A DNA stretch of 10,120 bases, taken from the NCBI GenBank assembly GCA_903899865.1, contig CAIUKZ010000190.1, positions 1 to 10,120 on the forward strand. The letters are read 5' to 3'. The DNA is from an uncultured Bacteroidales bacterium. Its GTDB lineage: Bacteria > Bacteroidota > Bacteroidia > Bacteroidales > Paludibacteraceae. Positions 1 through 7,224 of the stretch are shown in pieces (the stretch's first letter is position 1; every line of letters begins with the position of its first letter). The notes below the pieces were generated by a model. That model was not told where the DNA came from and ran no database searches. It saw only the letters and a list, made by a program, of their open reading frames with translations. The translations under genes were made by a program, and so were the position numbers.

Positions 1-320
1 AGGGGTTTATCCCCCGAACGAAGTGAGCCTATTTGGTGAAAAAAGTACTATAACTACATGTTATGTATACATAGCTTTGGGTTGTTTTTTTTCTGGCGCA
101 AGTGCAGCACGGTGGTGGCGGTTGGAGTGCAAACGTCTTTTTTGCTTTTCGCAAAAAGTGTGACAGAAAAAAACAACAGCAGGGTGGATTGTGCGGAAGC
201 CGACAAAAAGACCGTGCAAGCCCAGAGGTACGAGGGGCGGGGATTTTTGGCGGCTGGGGGTTGACCTGCGGAGCTGCCCGTAATAAACTATCAGGCTTGC
301 CTGACCGCTTTTTTTAAGCT
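1..320. other. G+C-richer block without a recognised gene
   Basis: This stretch is visibly richer in G and C than the rest of the window, especially about 100-290. It holds only short overlapping open frames: 58-264 and 102-317 in different frames, and one open from the window edge to about 163. None has a recognisable domain, and they cannot all be real. A short hairpin lies at 139-157 (TTTTTGC, loop TTTTC, GCAAAAA), and GGGG/CCCC arms flank a 5-base loop at about 2-14. The change in composition suggests a segment of different origin from the copper cluster, for example the backbone of an integrative or mobilisable element, but no integrase, relaxase or att site is visible. I treat it as non-coding or unassigned. 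Confidence 0.4.
291..315 (+). terminator. possible weak rho-independent terminator
   Basis: A 5-bp perfect stem (TCAGG at 291-295, CCTGA at 300-304) closes a 4-base loop. It is followed four bases later by a run of seven T at 309-315, close to where the G+C-richer block ends. The stem is short, so this may be chance. Confidence 0.3.
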
Positions 321-659
321 ATATTATAAATCATGGTAGTATTGTAAAATTAATTTAGTTGAGTTATAATAATTCTTTAGAAAAAACAAAGAAAATACGG
401 GAGCAAAACCTACAAATTGCATGTCAGTTGCCATTGAGTATACGAGGCGTGTTAGCAGCATGACCGTTCAGTTGTTATATAGTTGTCATATGTTTTGTTG
501 TGATATATCGTTGTCTGACAACAATTAAGTCAGTTTTATTTCTTGTTTTTATTTTCAGACAAGCAGATATGTGCTATATTGTTCTCCAAATACACAATGC
601 TAAAATTATAAACTCACCACAGTTCATCGGTTTTTTTTCTGATTGCACTTTAACTGTCT
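321..659. other. AT-rich gene-free spacer
   Basis: About 340 bases with no credible open reading frame on either strand. Apart from the GTTGTNATAT repeat cluster at 427-522, listed separately, I see only AT-rich sequence with homopolymer runs. It separates the G+C-richer block from copy A of the flanking repeat. Confidence 0.6.
427..522. repeat. degenerate GTTGTNATAT direct repeats with a palindrome
   Basis: Three copies of GTTGTNATAT start at 471, 482 and 497. A partial copy starts at 510 and a looser one (GTTGCCAT) at 427. The last copy is part of a short palindrome, GTTGT-CTG-ACAAC, at 510-522. Spacing between the better copies is 11, 15 and 13 bases. Such a cluster could be binding sites for a DNA-binding protein (regulator, integrase accessory factor or replication initiator), but it lies in AT-rich sequence where short repeats arise easily. 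No cognate protein gene is in view. Confidence 0.4.
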
Positions 660-783
660 AAACGAGCAAAAAAACAATGTACTGTGACCGCTCTGCCTAT
701 TATCAAAAAGCTATAAAAGCCACTGCAAGACAATTAAAATATACTCTCGCTTGCTGTGGCTTTTTTTGCTTTTGGGCGATTAG
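660..783. repeat. direct repeat copy A, upstream of the copper cluster
   Basis: This stretch matches 9922-10033 in the same orientation. Both begin with AAACGAGC, continue with looser similarity, and share a near-identical core (712-783 against 9960-10033). The core's first 20 bases, a central 24-base block and the last 10 bases are identical, apart from one extra T in copy B. The middle, which forms the hairpin loop, has diverged. No gene lies within it. It is either the remnant 3' end of another operon or a repeated boundary module. Confidence 0.8.
715..767 (+). terminator. terminator-like hairpin in repeat copy A
   Basis: The arms at 715-729 and 750-764 pair over 15 positions with a single T-T mismatch around a 20-base loop. 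A run of seven T (761-767) overlaps the end of the right arm. This is the form of a rho-independent terminator. No gene precedes it within 300 bases, so here it may insulate the copper cluster from upstream transcription or be a leftover. Confidence 0.55.
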
Positions 784-820
784 TCTTAAATTTAATTTCT
801 AAGTTATAAATATGTTGAAG

Positions 821-856
821 TTTATATTATATCTTGATAATCAATTGTACATTTGC
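821..856 (+). promoter_or_regulatory. candidate Bacteroidota-type promoter for the copper cluster
   Basis: TACATTTG at 848-855 matches the Bacteroidota -7 consensus TAnnTTTG exactly. A TTTA at 821-824, about 23 bases upstream, is only a poor match to the -33 TTTG element. Transcription would start near 860 and leave a leader of roughly 55 bases before the first gene. No clear metal-regulator operator was recognised. Confidence 0.45.
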
Positions 857-914
857 ACAGTTCTTTTTTGCGAAGATTTAAAACATTTTCATTGTTCATA
901 CGTTTAAACATTAA

Positions 915-1337
915 ATGAAAAAACTAGTCTCCATATTATTTGCCACTTTGATACTCCTTTCGGGGATGCATCTGACTGTTGCAACGCATATATGCGGTGG
1001 GGAGATTTCGCAGGTAAAACTTTCGTTTACACACCAAAAAGCCACCTGTGGCATGTGTGGAGAGGAAGAAACAATTCCATGTACCAATAAAACAATTGAT
1101 AACGAAGGTTGCTGCAAAGATGAAATATCATTTTATGTAGTTGATAGCAATTACAGCCCATCTACTTTACAAATCAATTACAATGCGAACCAACTATTGC
1201 AAGTTTTTGACATTCCTAAAACAATTGGAATTCAATCAACTCATACGAATTCTACTTTAAACACAAATGTCCAGCCACCGGGTAACTATATTGCCAGTGC
1301 TGTCAGCCTCCCTGACATTTGTGTATTCCGTATTTAA
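915..1337 (+). CDS. HYC_CC_PP-type secreted Cys-rich protein
   Basis: A 140-residue protein of unknown biochemical role, probably periplasmic. Residues 1-23 form a Sec signal peptide (Lys-Lys, a hydrophobic core, then a likely cut near T-V-A). The mature part shows the three marks of the Bacteroidota HYC_CC_PP family: H-x-C at 25-27 (here H-I-C rather than H-Y-C), adjacent cysteines C66-C67, and a Pro pair at 121-122. There is also a C-G-M-C pair at 45-48, plus C56 and C136. Seven cysteines and several histidines would suit soft-metal binding, but that is inference. The start follows an AT-rich leader without a clear ribosome-binding site. It is the first gene after the candidate promoter, and a hairpin-containing spacer separates it from the HMA protein gene. 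Family assignment rests on remembered motifs. Confidence 0.75.
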   Translation: MKKLVSILFATLILLSGMHLTVATHICGGEISQVKLSFTHQKATCGMCGEEETIPCTNKTIDNEGCCKDEISFYVVDSNYSPSTLQINYNANQLLQVFDIPKTIGIQSTHTNSTLNTNVQPPGNYIASAVSLPDICVFRI

Positions 1338-1351
1338 ATAAGACCTGCCCC

Positions 1352-1372
1352 AAACCCCCTAAAGGGGAGTTT
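1352..1372. repeat. CCCCT/AGGGG hairpin, possible dispersed repeat
   Basis: CCCCT (1356-1360) and AGGGG (1363-1367) pair around AA, and AAAC/GTTT extend the stem across one bulged A. It sits just after the stop of the Cys-rich protein gene. From memory, short elements of this CCCCTAAAGGGG form are scattered between genes in many Bacteroidota genomes. There is no long T run, so terminator activity is uncertain. A second, AT-only hairpin (ATTGAT/ATCAAT, 1389-1406) follows. Confidence 0.5.
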
Positions 1373-1504
1373 AAGACGTAGTTTCTTTATTGATTTTATT
1401 ATCAATGAAGCAATTCTCCTTTTCTTTTATCTAATTATAATATCTCATAACTCGGTTTTTAAATCCTTATTAGGTGATTTAAATGCCAACAAACATATAT
1501 CAAA

Positions 1505-1828
1505 ATGAAAACATTCAAATTCTTCATAGCCATTATGGCACTTACTATTTCCACAGTAGCTTTTGCAGCTAATAAAACAGAATCTATCAAAGTATCGGGC
1601 AACTGCGAATCGTGCAAGGCACGTATTGAAAAAGCTGCTAAGTTTACTGGTGTTGTTAAAGCAGAGTGGAGTGATAAAACAAAAGTATTGACTTTGGTTT
1701 ACGACCCAGCTAAAGTAAAAAGCGACGATGTGCAAAAGAAAATTGCAGCAGTAGGACATGATACTCCGAAATTCAAAGCTATTACCGCTGTTTACAATGC
1801 ACTTCCGGGCTGTTGCAAGTACAGATAA
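1505..1828 (+). CDS. secreted HMA-domain metal-binding protein
   Basis: A 107-residue protein, probably a periplasmic Cu(I)-binding chaperone. Residues 1-21 are a signal peptide ending in A-F-A before A-N. Residues about 24-92 form a single heavy-metal-associated (HMA) domain. The metal-binding loop has G-N-C-E-S-C with C34 and C37, and the end of the fold has G-H-D-T-P near 84-88, where the family usually has G-Y-D/E. Unlike cytoplasmic CopZ it is exported, so it probably takes the place of CusF, which is absent here, in passing Cu(I) to the efflux complex. That role is inferred from the neighbours. An extra cysteine pair, C103-C104, lies in a G-C-C-K tail beyond the domain. The spacer of about 90 bases before the oxidase gene contains a strong hairpin, so expression may be partly uncoupled. 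Confidence 0.85.
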   Translation: MKTFKFFIAIMALTISTVAFAANKTESIKVSGNCESCKARIEKAAKFTGVVKAEWSDKTKVLTLVYDPAKVKSDDVQKKIAAVGHDTPKFKAITAVYNALPGCCKYR

Positions 1829-1852
1829 TTATTTAAATAAAAATTGGTAATA

Positions 1853-1886
1853 TTAAGTGTAGGATATAATAACATCCTGCACTTAA
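1853..1886 (+). terminator. strong hairpin between HMA and oxidase genes
   Basis: The arms 1853-1865 and 1874-1886 pair over 13 positions (TTAAGTG/CACTTAA, a T-G wobble, then AGGAT/ATCCT) around an 8-base loop. No T run follows, so it is not a classical terminator. It could attenuate, stabilise the mRNA end, or be bound as an inverted-repeat operator. It may set different levels for the small binding protein and the oxidase-pump operon. Confidence 0.45.
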
Positions 1887-1921
1887 CTAACTTTATATCC
1901 AATTAATTAAAATAAAAAATC

Positions 1922-3379
1922 ATGAAAACCAACAAAACAATATACTGTTGCTTGCTAATTTTCACAGCCTTTTTTTCGGCATGTGACACCAATGATGATA
2001 TAGTTGTAAATGTGAATGATGGCGATTTTACAATTATTCTCCCAAGCCCACCAATAACAGGTCAAAATACAAGTTTAACGGCACAGCAAACAACGCAACT
2101 AATTTTTAAAGGAAAATTGTCAACTGTTTTAGGTTATCAGTCGGGATCAATTTTGGGTCCGACAATACTAGTTAATTCGGGCGATAGCTTGAAGGTTCAA
2201 CTTAAAAATGATTTGACCGAACCAACAAATATTCATTGGCACGGATTAATTGTACCTGCTAATATGGATGGACATCCCGAAGATGTGGTTCAACCGGGAG
2301 CTTCTTTTGATTATAAGTTTAAAGTAGCTCAAAGAGGTGGTTTATACTGGTATCATCCGCACCCGGATGGGTATACCGCAAAGCAAGCTTACTTGGGGCT
2401 TGCTGGTGCAATAATTGTGCGTGATACCGAAGAGGATAAATTAAATTTGCCATCAGGTGAATTTGAAGTGCCATTGGTTATACAAGATAAGCGTATAAAT
2501 ACAGATTATTCGCTCAATTACTCACCAACAATGAATGATGTAATGACCGGATATATGGGACAATATATTACTGTAAATGGAGTTCACACCCCATACAAAG
2601 GGGTTAAAACAACAACTTATCGTTTCAGGGTTTTGAATGGTTCAAATAGCAGAATTTACAATCTAGGGTTTAGCAACGGGGTATCGTTTAAAGTAATAGG
2701 TTCGGATGGTGGATTGCTGGAAACGGCAGAAACTGTTTCCACGCTTCTACTTGCACCCGGTGAGCGTGCTGATATATTAATAGACTTTTCTTCATATAAT
2801 ATTGGGAAAGAGTTGTTTTTAATAAATAATACGTTCACGGGAGCTTCAACACAGGGTAAACAAAAGTTCAATATACTGAAGTTTGTATTAGAAACGAAAA
2901 TAACAGATAACTATACTACACCAACTTTGCTATCATCAATCGATAAAATAGCGTCAAGTACCGCATCAAAAACACGTACGTTCCGCATTTCGGAAATGAG
3001 TATGAGTGGTATGGGAAATATGGGAGGAATGACAATGACAGGTATGCACCAAATAAACAATAAAGTGTACGATAAGAACAGGATTGATGAAGTTGTCACA
3101 GCGGGAAGTACCGAAATATGGGTATTTGACAATTCAACAGGTGCGGAACCACATCCTATGCATATTCATGGTGTACAATTTCAGGTATTAGACCGTACAG
3201 GTGGAAGAGGTAGTTTGATTGCCAGTGAAAAAGGATGGAAAGACACTATTCTTTTATTACCAGGCGAAAAAGTACGTGTAATAATGACATTCAGCGAATA
3301 TAAAGGGGTGTTTATGTTGCACTGTCATAATCTGGAACACGAGGACGATGGTATGATGTTACAATTTGAAGTTAAATAA
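1922..3379 (+). CDS. lipoprotein multicopper oxidase (CueO/CopA-like)
   Basis: A 485-residue multicopper oxidase, expected to oxidise Cu(I) to Cu(II) using O2. The N-terminus ends in a lipobox (F-S-A-C, C21), so it is probably a lipoprotein. All four copper-ligand motifs are present: H-W-H-G (H105, H107), H-P-H (H145, H147), H-P-M-H-I-H-G (H411, H414, H416) and H-C-H-x3-H-x4-M (H467, C468, H469, H473, M478). This gives a complete type 1 and trinuclear centre with an axial Met. Three cupredoxin domains fill about 40-170, 180-325 and 350-485. A Met-rich stretch (seven Met between 359 and 375) recalls the Met-rich cover of CueO that favours Cu(I), though its placement here is inferred. The spacer to the pump gene is 20 bases, so the two are co-transcribed. 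An ATG at 3392 just before the pump start is out of frame with it. Confidence 0.92.
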   Translation: MKTNKTIYCCLLIFTAFFSACDTNDDIVVNVNDGDFTIILPSPPITGQNTSLTAQQTTQLIFKGKLSTVLGYQSGSILGPTILVNSGDSLKVQLKNDLTEPTNIHWHGLIVPANMDGHPEDVVQPGASFDYKFKVAQRGGLYWYHPHPDGYTAKQAYLGLAGAIIVRDTEEDKLNLPSGEFEVPLVIQDKRINTDYSLNYSPTMNDVMTGYMGQYITVNGVHTPYKGVKTTTYRFRVLNGSNSRIYNLGFSNGVSFKVIGSDGGLLETAETVSTLLLAPGERADILIDFSSYNIGKELFLINNTFTGASTQGKQKFNILKFVLETKITDNYTTPTLLSSIDKIASSTASKTRTFRISEMSMSGMGNMGGMTMTGMHQINNKVYDKNRIDEVVTAGSTEIWVFDNSTGAEPHPMHIHGVQFQVLDRTGGRGSLIASEKGWKDTILLLPGEKVRVIMTFSEYKGVFMLHCHNLEHEDDGMMLQFEVK

Positions 3380-3399
3380 CAAATCAAAAAAATGGTATT

Positions 3400-6300
3400 A
3401 TGTTCAATAAACTTGTGCATTATTTTCTATATCATAGATTAATAACATTTATTTTTCTGATTGTTGTTCTGGTTTTGGGGATTTCGTTTGCGCCTTTTAA
3501 TTGGAAAACGGGGCTGATTCCGCGTGACCCTGTTCCCGTTGATGCAATTCCTGATATTGGAGACAATCAGCAAATAGTCGCTACTGAATGGATGGGGCGT
3601 TCACCCAAAGATATTCAGGATCAGATAAGTTATCCGCTTACGTCGGCATTGCTGGGAATTCCGGGGGTAAAAACGATTCGAAGCACTTCAATGTTTGGTA
3701 TGTCGTTTATCTACATTATTTTCAAAGATAATGTGGAGTTTTACTGGAGTCGGTCGCGCATATTGGAGAAACTCAATTCGTTGCCTCAAGGAACTTTGCC
3801 GGAAGGTATACAACCAACATTAGGGCCTGATGCAACAGCACTTGGTCAGATATTCTGGTACACGCTCGAAGGTCGTGACCCCAAAACAGGCAAACCTAGT
3901 GGCGGATGGAATCCGCAAGAATTACGCACTTTACAAGATTTTTATGTAAAATATAGTCTGTCGGCAGCCGAAGGTGTTTCGGAGGTTGCTTCGGTAGGTG
4001 GATTTATCAAAGAGTATCAGGTCGATGTGCAACCGGAAGCATTAAAAGCGTATGGTGTGTCGGTGATGGATGTGATGAATGCGGTAAAGAAAAGCAATCT
4101 GGATATTGGTGCAGAAACCATTGAACTGAATAATGCAGAATATATTATCAGGGGATTGGGCTATGTAAAAAGTATTGAGGACTTGGAAAATTCGGTAGTG
4201 TCGGTACGCAACAATACACCGGTACGGATAAAGGATATAGCTCGTACTTCGTTTGGTCCAGCTACACGGCGTGGTGGTTTGGATAAAGCAGGAAGTGAAG
4301 CAGTTGGCGCAGTGGTTGTGGCTCGCTATGGTTCGAACCCAATGGAGGTAATCAACAACGTAAAAGCTAAAATCAAAGAAATAGAAGCGGGATTACCTCA
4401 GAAAACATTGCCTGATGGTTCGGTCTCGAAAGTGACTGTTGTTCCGTTTTACGACCGCACAGGACTGATAAAGGAAACCATCGGCACATTGGAATCCGCA
4501 TTGACGCATGAAATCATTATCAGTATCATAGTAATTATAGTACTGGTTTTAAATTTAAAATCATCGATAATTGTTGCTGGGCTTTTACCTTTGGGCGTAT
4601 TAATGACATTTGTATTGATGCGTTTCTTTGGCGTTGATGCTAATATTGTTGCTTTATCGGGTATAGCCATTGCTATTGGTGTAATGGTAGATATTGGCAT
4701 TGTGGATGTGGAGAATATTCTGCGACATTTGGAAATGCCCCAAAACAAGGGAGTAAGGGGCAAAGCTTTAATGAAAGTGATTTATGATGCTACTACCGAA
4801 GTTCGTGCAGCAGTGGTTACTTCTATTGCTACCACCATTGTGAGTTTTTTGCCCGTGTTTGCGATGGAAGCTGCTGAGGGAAAGATGTTTCATCCGCTTG
4901 CCTTTACTAAAACTTTTGCGCTGATTTCTGCTTTTGTTTTAGGTATTGTTGTACTGCCTACATTAGTACATATTCTTTTCGATATCCGAATTGATACAAA
5001 AAAAATCAGAAGATTTCTTAATGTAGGATTGATACTTGCAGGGATTTGTATTGTCGCTATTTGGCAAATAGTACCTGCTTTGGCATTGGTAGCTATTGGG
5101 ATAAACAATTTATTCGGTTATAAATGGTCTGACAAACGGAAAGAATATCCGAATTATATCAATATTGCTATTACAGTACTTGTTGCGCTTTATTATTTAA
5201 CTGTTGAATGGTTACCTCTGGGAGCGCATAATGGCACAATCATCAATTTCTTGTTTGTTGCAGGTATTGTAACCGTAATTTTGGCAGCACTGATGAGTAT
5301 GGTTCATTTTTACGAACCTATACTTCGTTGGGCATTGCTCAACAAATGGAAGTTTCTGTTACTACCAGCATTTACTTTGATATTTGGATTTGTAGTATGG
5401 CAGGGATTTGATAAAACTTTTGGATTGGTTGCACAAGGATTCAATAAAATTGGTTGGCATGCACCCGCCAAAACATTTCCGGGTATTGGAAAAGAATTTA
5501 TGCCTTCGTTGAATGAAGGTTCATTTCTTTTAATGCCTACAAGTATGCCTCATTCGAGTATCGAAAAGAATCTGAATTATATTGAAACGCTTGATAAACG
5601 ATTGGCTGCCATACCGGAAGTGGAAGTGGCTGTTGGTAAGTGGGGGCGTGTAAATTCATCGCTTGACCCTGCCCCTGTTCAGATGTTCGAAAACACCATT
5701 AATTATCGCACGGAATATATTCTGGACGAAAACGGACACAGAATGCGATTTAAAACAAATGGGGATGGTGCTTATTTATTGAAGAATGGTACAACTTATC
5801 AGCCCGAAAAAGATGCTTTTAGAATTATCCCTGTTGATAGTTTGACAACATCTGATAGAGGTGAGTATTTTAGGCAGTGGCGACCGCAAATAAAGAAACC
5901 AACTGATATTTGGAATGAAATAGTAAAAGTAACCAACATACCCGGATTAACTTCAGCACCAAAGTTACAACCCATTGAAACCAGACTGGTTATGCTTTCG
6001 ACAGGAATGCGTGCGCCTATGGGTTTAAAAGTGTACGGGCCAGACTTGGAGTCGATAGAAAAAGCAGGGTTGCAGTTAGAAAAAGCATTGAAAGAGGTTC
6101 ATTCGGTAAAAGCAAACTCTGTATTTTACGACCGTGCAGTAGGCGCACCTTATTTGGAAATAAAACTGAACCGTGAAAATATGGCACGGTATGGAATGAT
6201 GGTCAGCGATGTACAGGAAATTCTACAAGTAGCAATGGGCGGTATGGCGTTAAGTACTTCGGTGGAAGGTCGCGAACGATTTCCAATGCGTGTTCGCTAT

Positions 6301-7224
6301 GCACGAGAATTGCGTGACAACCCCGAAGATATAAAACGGATATTGATACCTGCCATGAATGGAAGTCAGATTCCGTTAAGCGAAATAGCCGATATTGATT
6401 ATACGCGTGGTGCGCAAATGATACGAAGCGAAAATACCTTTTTGGTGGGTTATGTAATATTTGATAAAGTAGAAGGTAAAGCCGAAGTAGATGTAGTAAA
6501 TGAGGCTTCTGATATTCTGAAAAAGAAACTGGATTCAGGTGAATTGAATTTGCCGCAGGGCGTAACTTATAAATTTGCAGGGAACTATGAAAATGAGATT
6601 CGGGCTACCGAACGTTTATCCATTGTTATTCCTATAAGTTTAATTTTGATTTTATTACTACTGTATCTTCAGTTTAAAACCATTACTGCCTCATTTATTC
6701 ATTTCTCTGGAGTTTTTGTGGCTTTTGCAGGTGGGTTTATTATGCTTTGGCTGTATGGTCAGGACTGGTTTTTAAACTTTTCAATAGCGAATGTAAATTT
6801 ACGTGACCTGTTCCAAATGCATCCCATTAATTTGAGTGTAGCAGTTTGGGTTGGATTTATCGCCCTGTTTGGTATTGCGACCAACGATGGTGTAATTATG
6901 GGAACTTATATTCATCAGGTTTTCGAAGACAGACATCCGGCAACGGTGCATGAAGTGCGCGAAGCTGTGATTGCAGCAGGTATGAAGCGCGTTCGCCCAG
7001 CCATGATGACTACAGCTGTGGCAGTAATTGCCTTGTTGCCGGTACTCACATCCACAGGCAAAGGAGCTGATATAATGGTTCCTATGTCGATTCCAACCTT
7101 CGGAGGTATGATTATACAGGTTATGACCATTTTTGTAGTTCCGCTTTTTCAAGCCATGTGGCGTGAAAATGCAGTAAAACGAGATTTGAAAAAGAGTATT
7201 CAAACAATCAATAAGCAGGAATAA
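3400..7224 (+). CDS. cusA: CusA-like heavy-metal RND efflux pump, long form
   Basis: The inner-membrane, proton-driven subunit of a Cus-type tripartite pump for Cu(I)/Ag(I). At 1274 residues it is about 227 longer than E. coli CusA (1047). It aligns well by eye: D-A-I-P-D near the start, L-G-P-D-A-T, D-R-T, and G-I-A-I-A-I-G-x-M-V-D with D431 at the CusA D405 position. The periplasmic Met triad of CusA (M573, M623, M672) is kept as M712, M762 and M865, which argues for Cu/Ag rather than Zn/Co. Extra length lies mainly in a hydrophobic insertion (about 541-637) between TM6 and TM7, a hydrophilic insertion (about 771-823) in the porter domain, and about 24 residues before TM10. At the CusA E939 and K984 positions it has N1162 (with D1163 next to it) and A1201. 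Its stop overlaps the next start. Confidence 0.93.
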   Translation: MFNKLVHYFLYHRLITFIFLIVVLVLGISFAPFNWKTGLIPRDPVPVDAIPDIGDNQQIVATEWMGRSPKDIQDQISYPLTSALLGIPGVKTIRSTSMFGMSFIYIIFKDNVEFYWSRSRILEKLNSLPQGTLPEGIQPTLGPDATALGQIFWYTLEGRDPKTGKPSGGWNPQELRTLQDFYVKYSLSAAEGVSEVASVGGFIKEYQVDVQPEALKAYGVSVMDVMNAVKKSNLDIGAETIELNNAEYIIRGLGYVKSIEDLENSVVSVRNNTPVRIKDIARTSFGPATRRGGLDKAGSEAVGAVVVARYGSNPMEVINNVKAKIKEIEAGLPQKTLPDGSVSKVTVVPFYDRTGLIKETIGTLESALTHEIIISIIVIIVLVLNLKSSIIVAGLLPLGVLMTFVLMRFFGVDANIVALSGIAIAIGVMVDIGIVDVENILRHLEMPQNKGVRGKALMKVIYDATTEVRAAVVTSIATTIVSFLPVFAMEAAEGKMFHPLAFTKTFALISAFVLGIVVLPTLVHILFDIRIDTKKIRRFLNVGLILAGICIVAIWQIVPALALVAIGINNLFGYKWSDKRKEYPNYINIAITVLVALYYLTVEWLPLGAHNGTIINFLFVAGIVTVILAALMSMVHFYEPILRWALLNKWKFLLLPAFTLIFGFVVWQGFDKTFGLVAQGFNKIGWHAPAKTFPGIGKEFMPSLNEGSFLLMPTSMPHSSIEKNLNYIETLDKRLAAIPEVEVAVGKWGRVNSSLDPAPVQMFENTINYRTEYILDENGHRMRFKTNGDGAYLLKNGTTYQPEKDAFRIIPVDSLTTSDRGEYFRQWRPQIKKPTDIWNEIVKVTNIPGLTSAPKLQPIETRLVMLSTGMRAPMGLKVYGPDLESIEKAGLQLEKALKEVHSVKANSVFYDRAVGAPYLEIKLNRENMARYGMMVSDVQEILQVAMGGMALSTSVEGRERFPMRVRYARELRDNPEDIKRILIPAMNGSQIPLSEIADIDYTRGAQMIRSENTFLVGYVIFDKVEGKAEVDVVNEASDILKKKLDSGELNLPQGVTYKFAGNYENEIRATERLSIVIPISLILILLLLYLQFKTITASFIHFSGVFVAFAGGFIMLWLYGQDWFLNFSIANVNLRDLFQMHPINLSVAVWVGFIALFGIATNDGVIMGTYIHQVFEDRHPATVHEVREAVIAAGMKRVRPAMMTTAVAVIALLPVLTSTGKGADIMVPMSIPTFGGMIIQVMTIFVVPLFQAMWRENAVKRDLKKSIQTINKQE

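Noticed and set aside
58..317. Two overlapping short open frames (58-264 and 102-317) as possible genes
   Set aside because: They are in different frames, lack any recognisable domain or signal peptide, and lie in G+C-richer sequence where stop codons are rarer. I treated the region as unassigned.
471..522. GTTGTNATAT repeats as a CRISPR array
   Set aside because: The units are only about 10 bases, spacing is irregular and too short for spacers, and no cas gene is present.
1445..1759. 104-codon open frame on the minus strand
   Set aside because: It lies mostly antisense to the well-supported HMA protein gene and has no recognisable features. It is a coding shadow.
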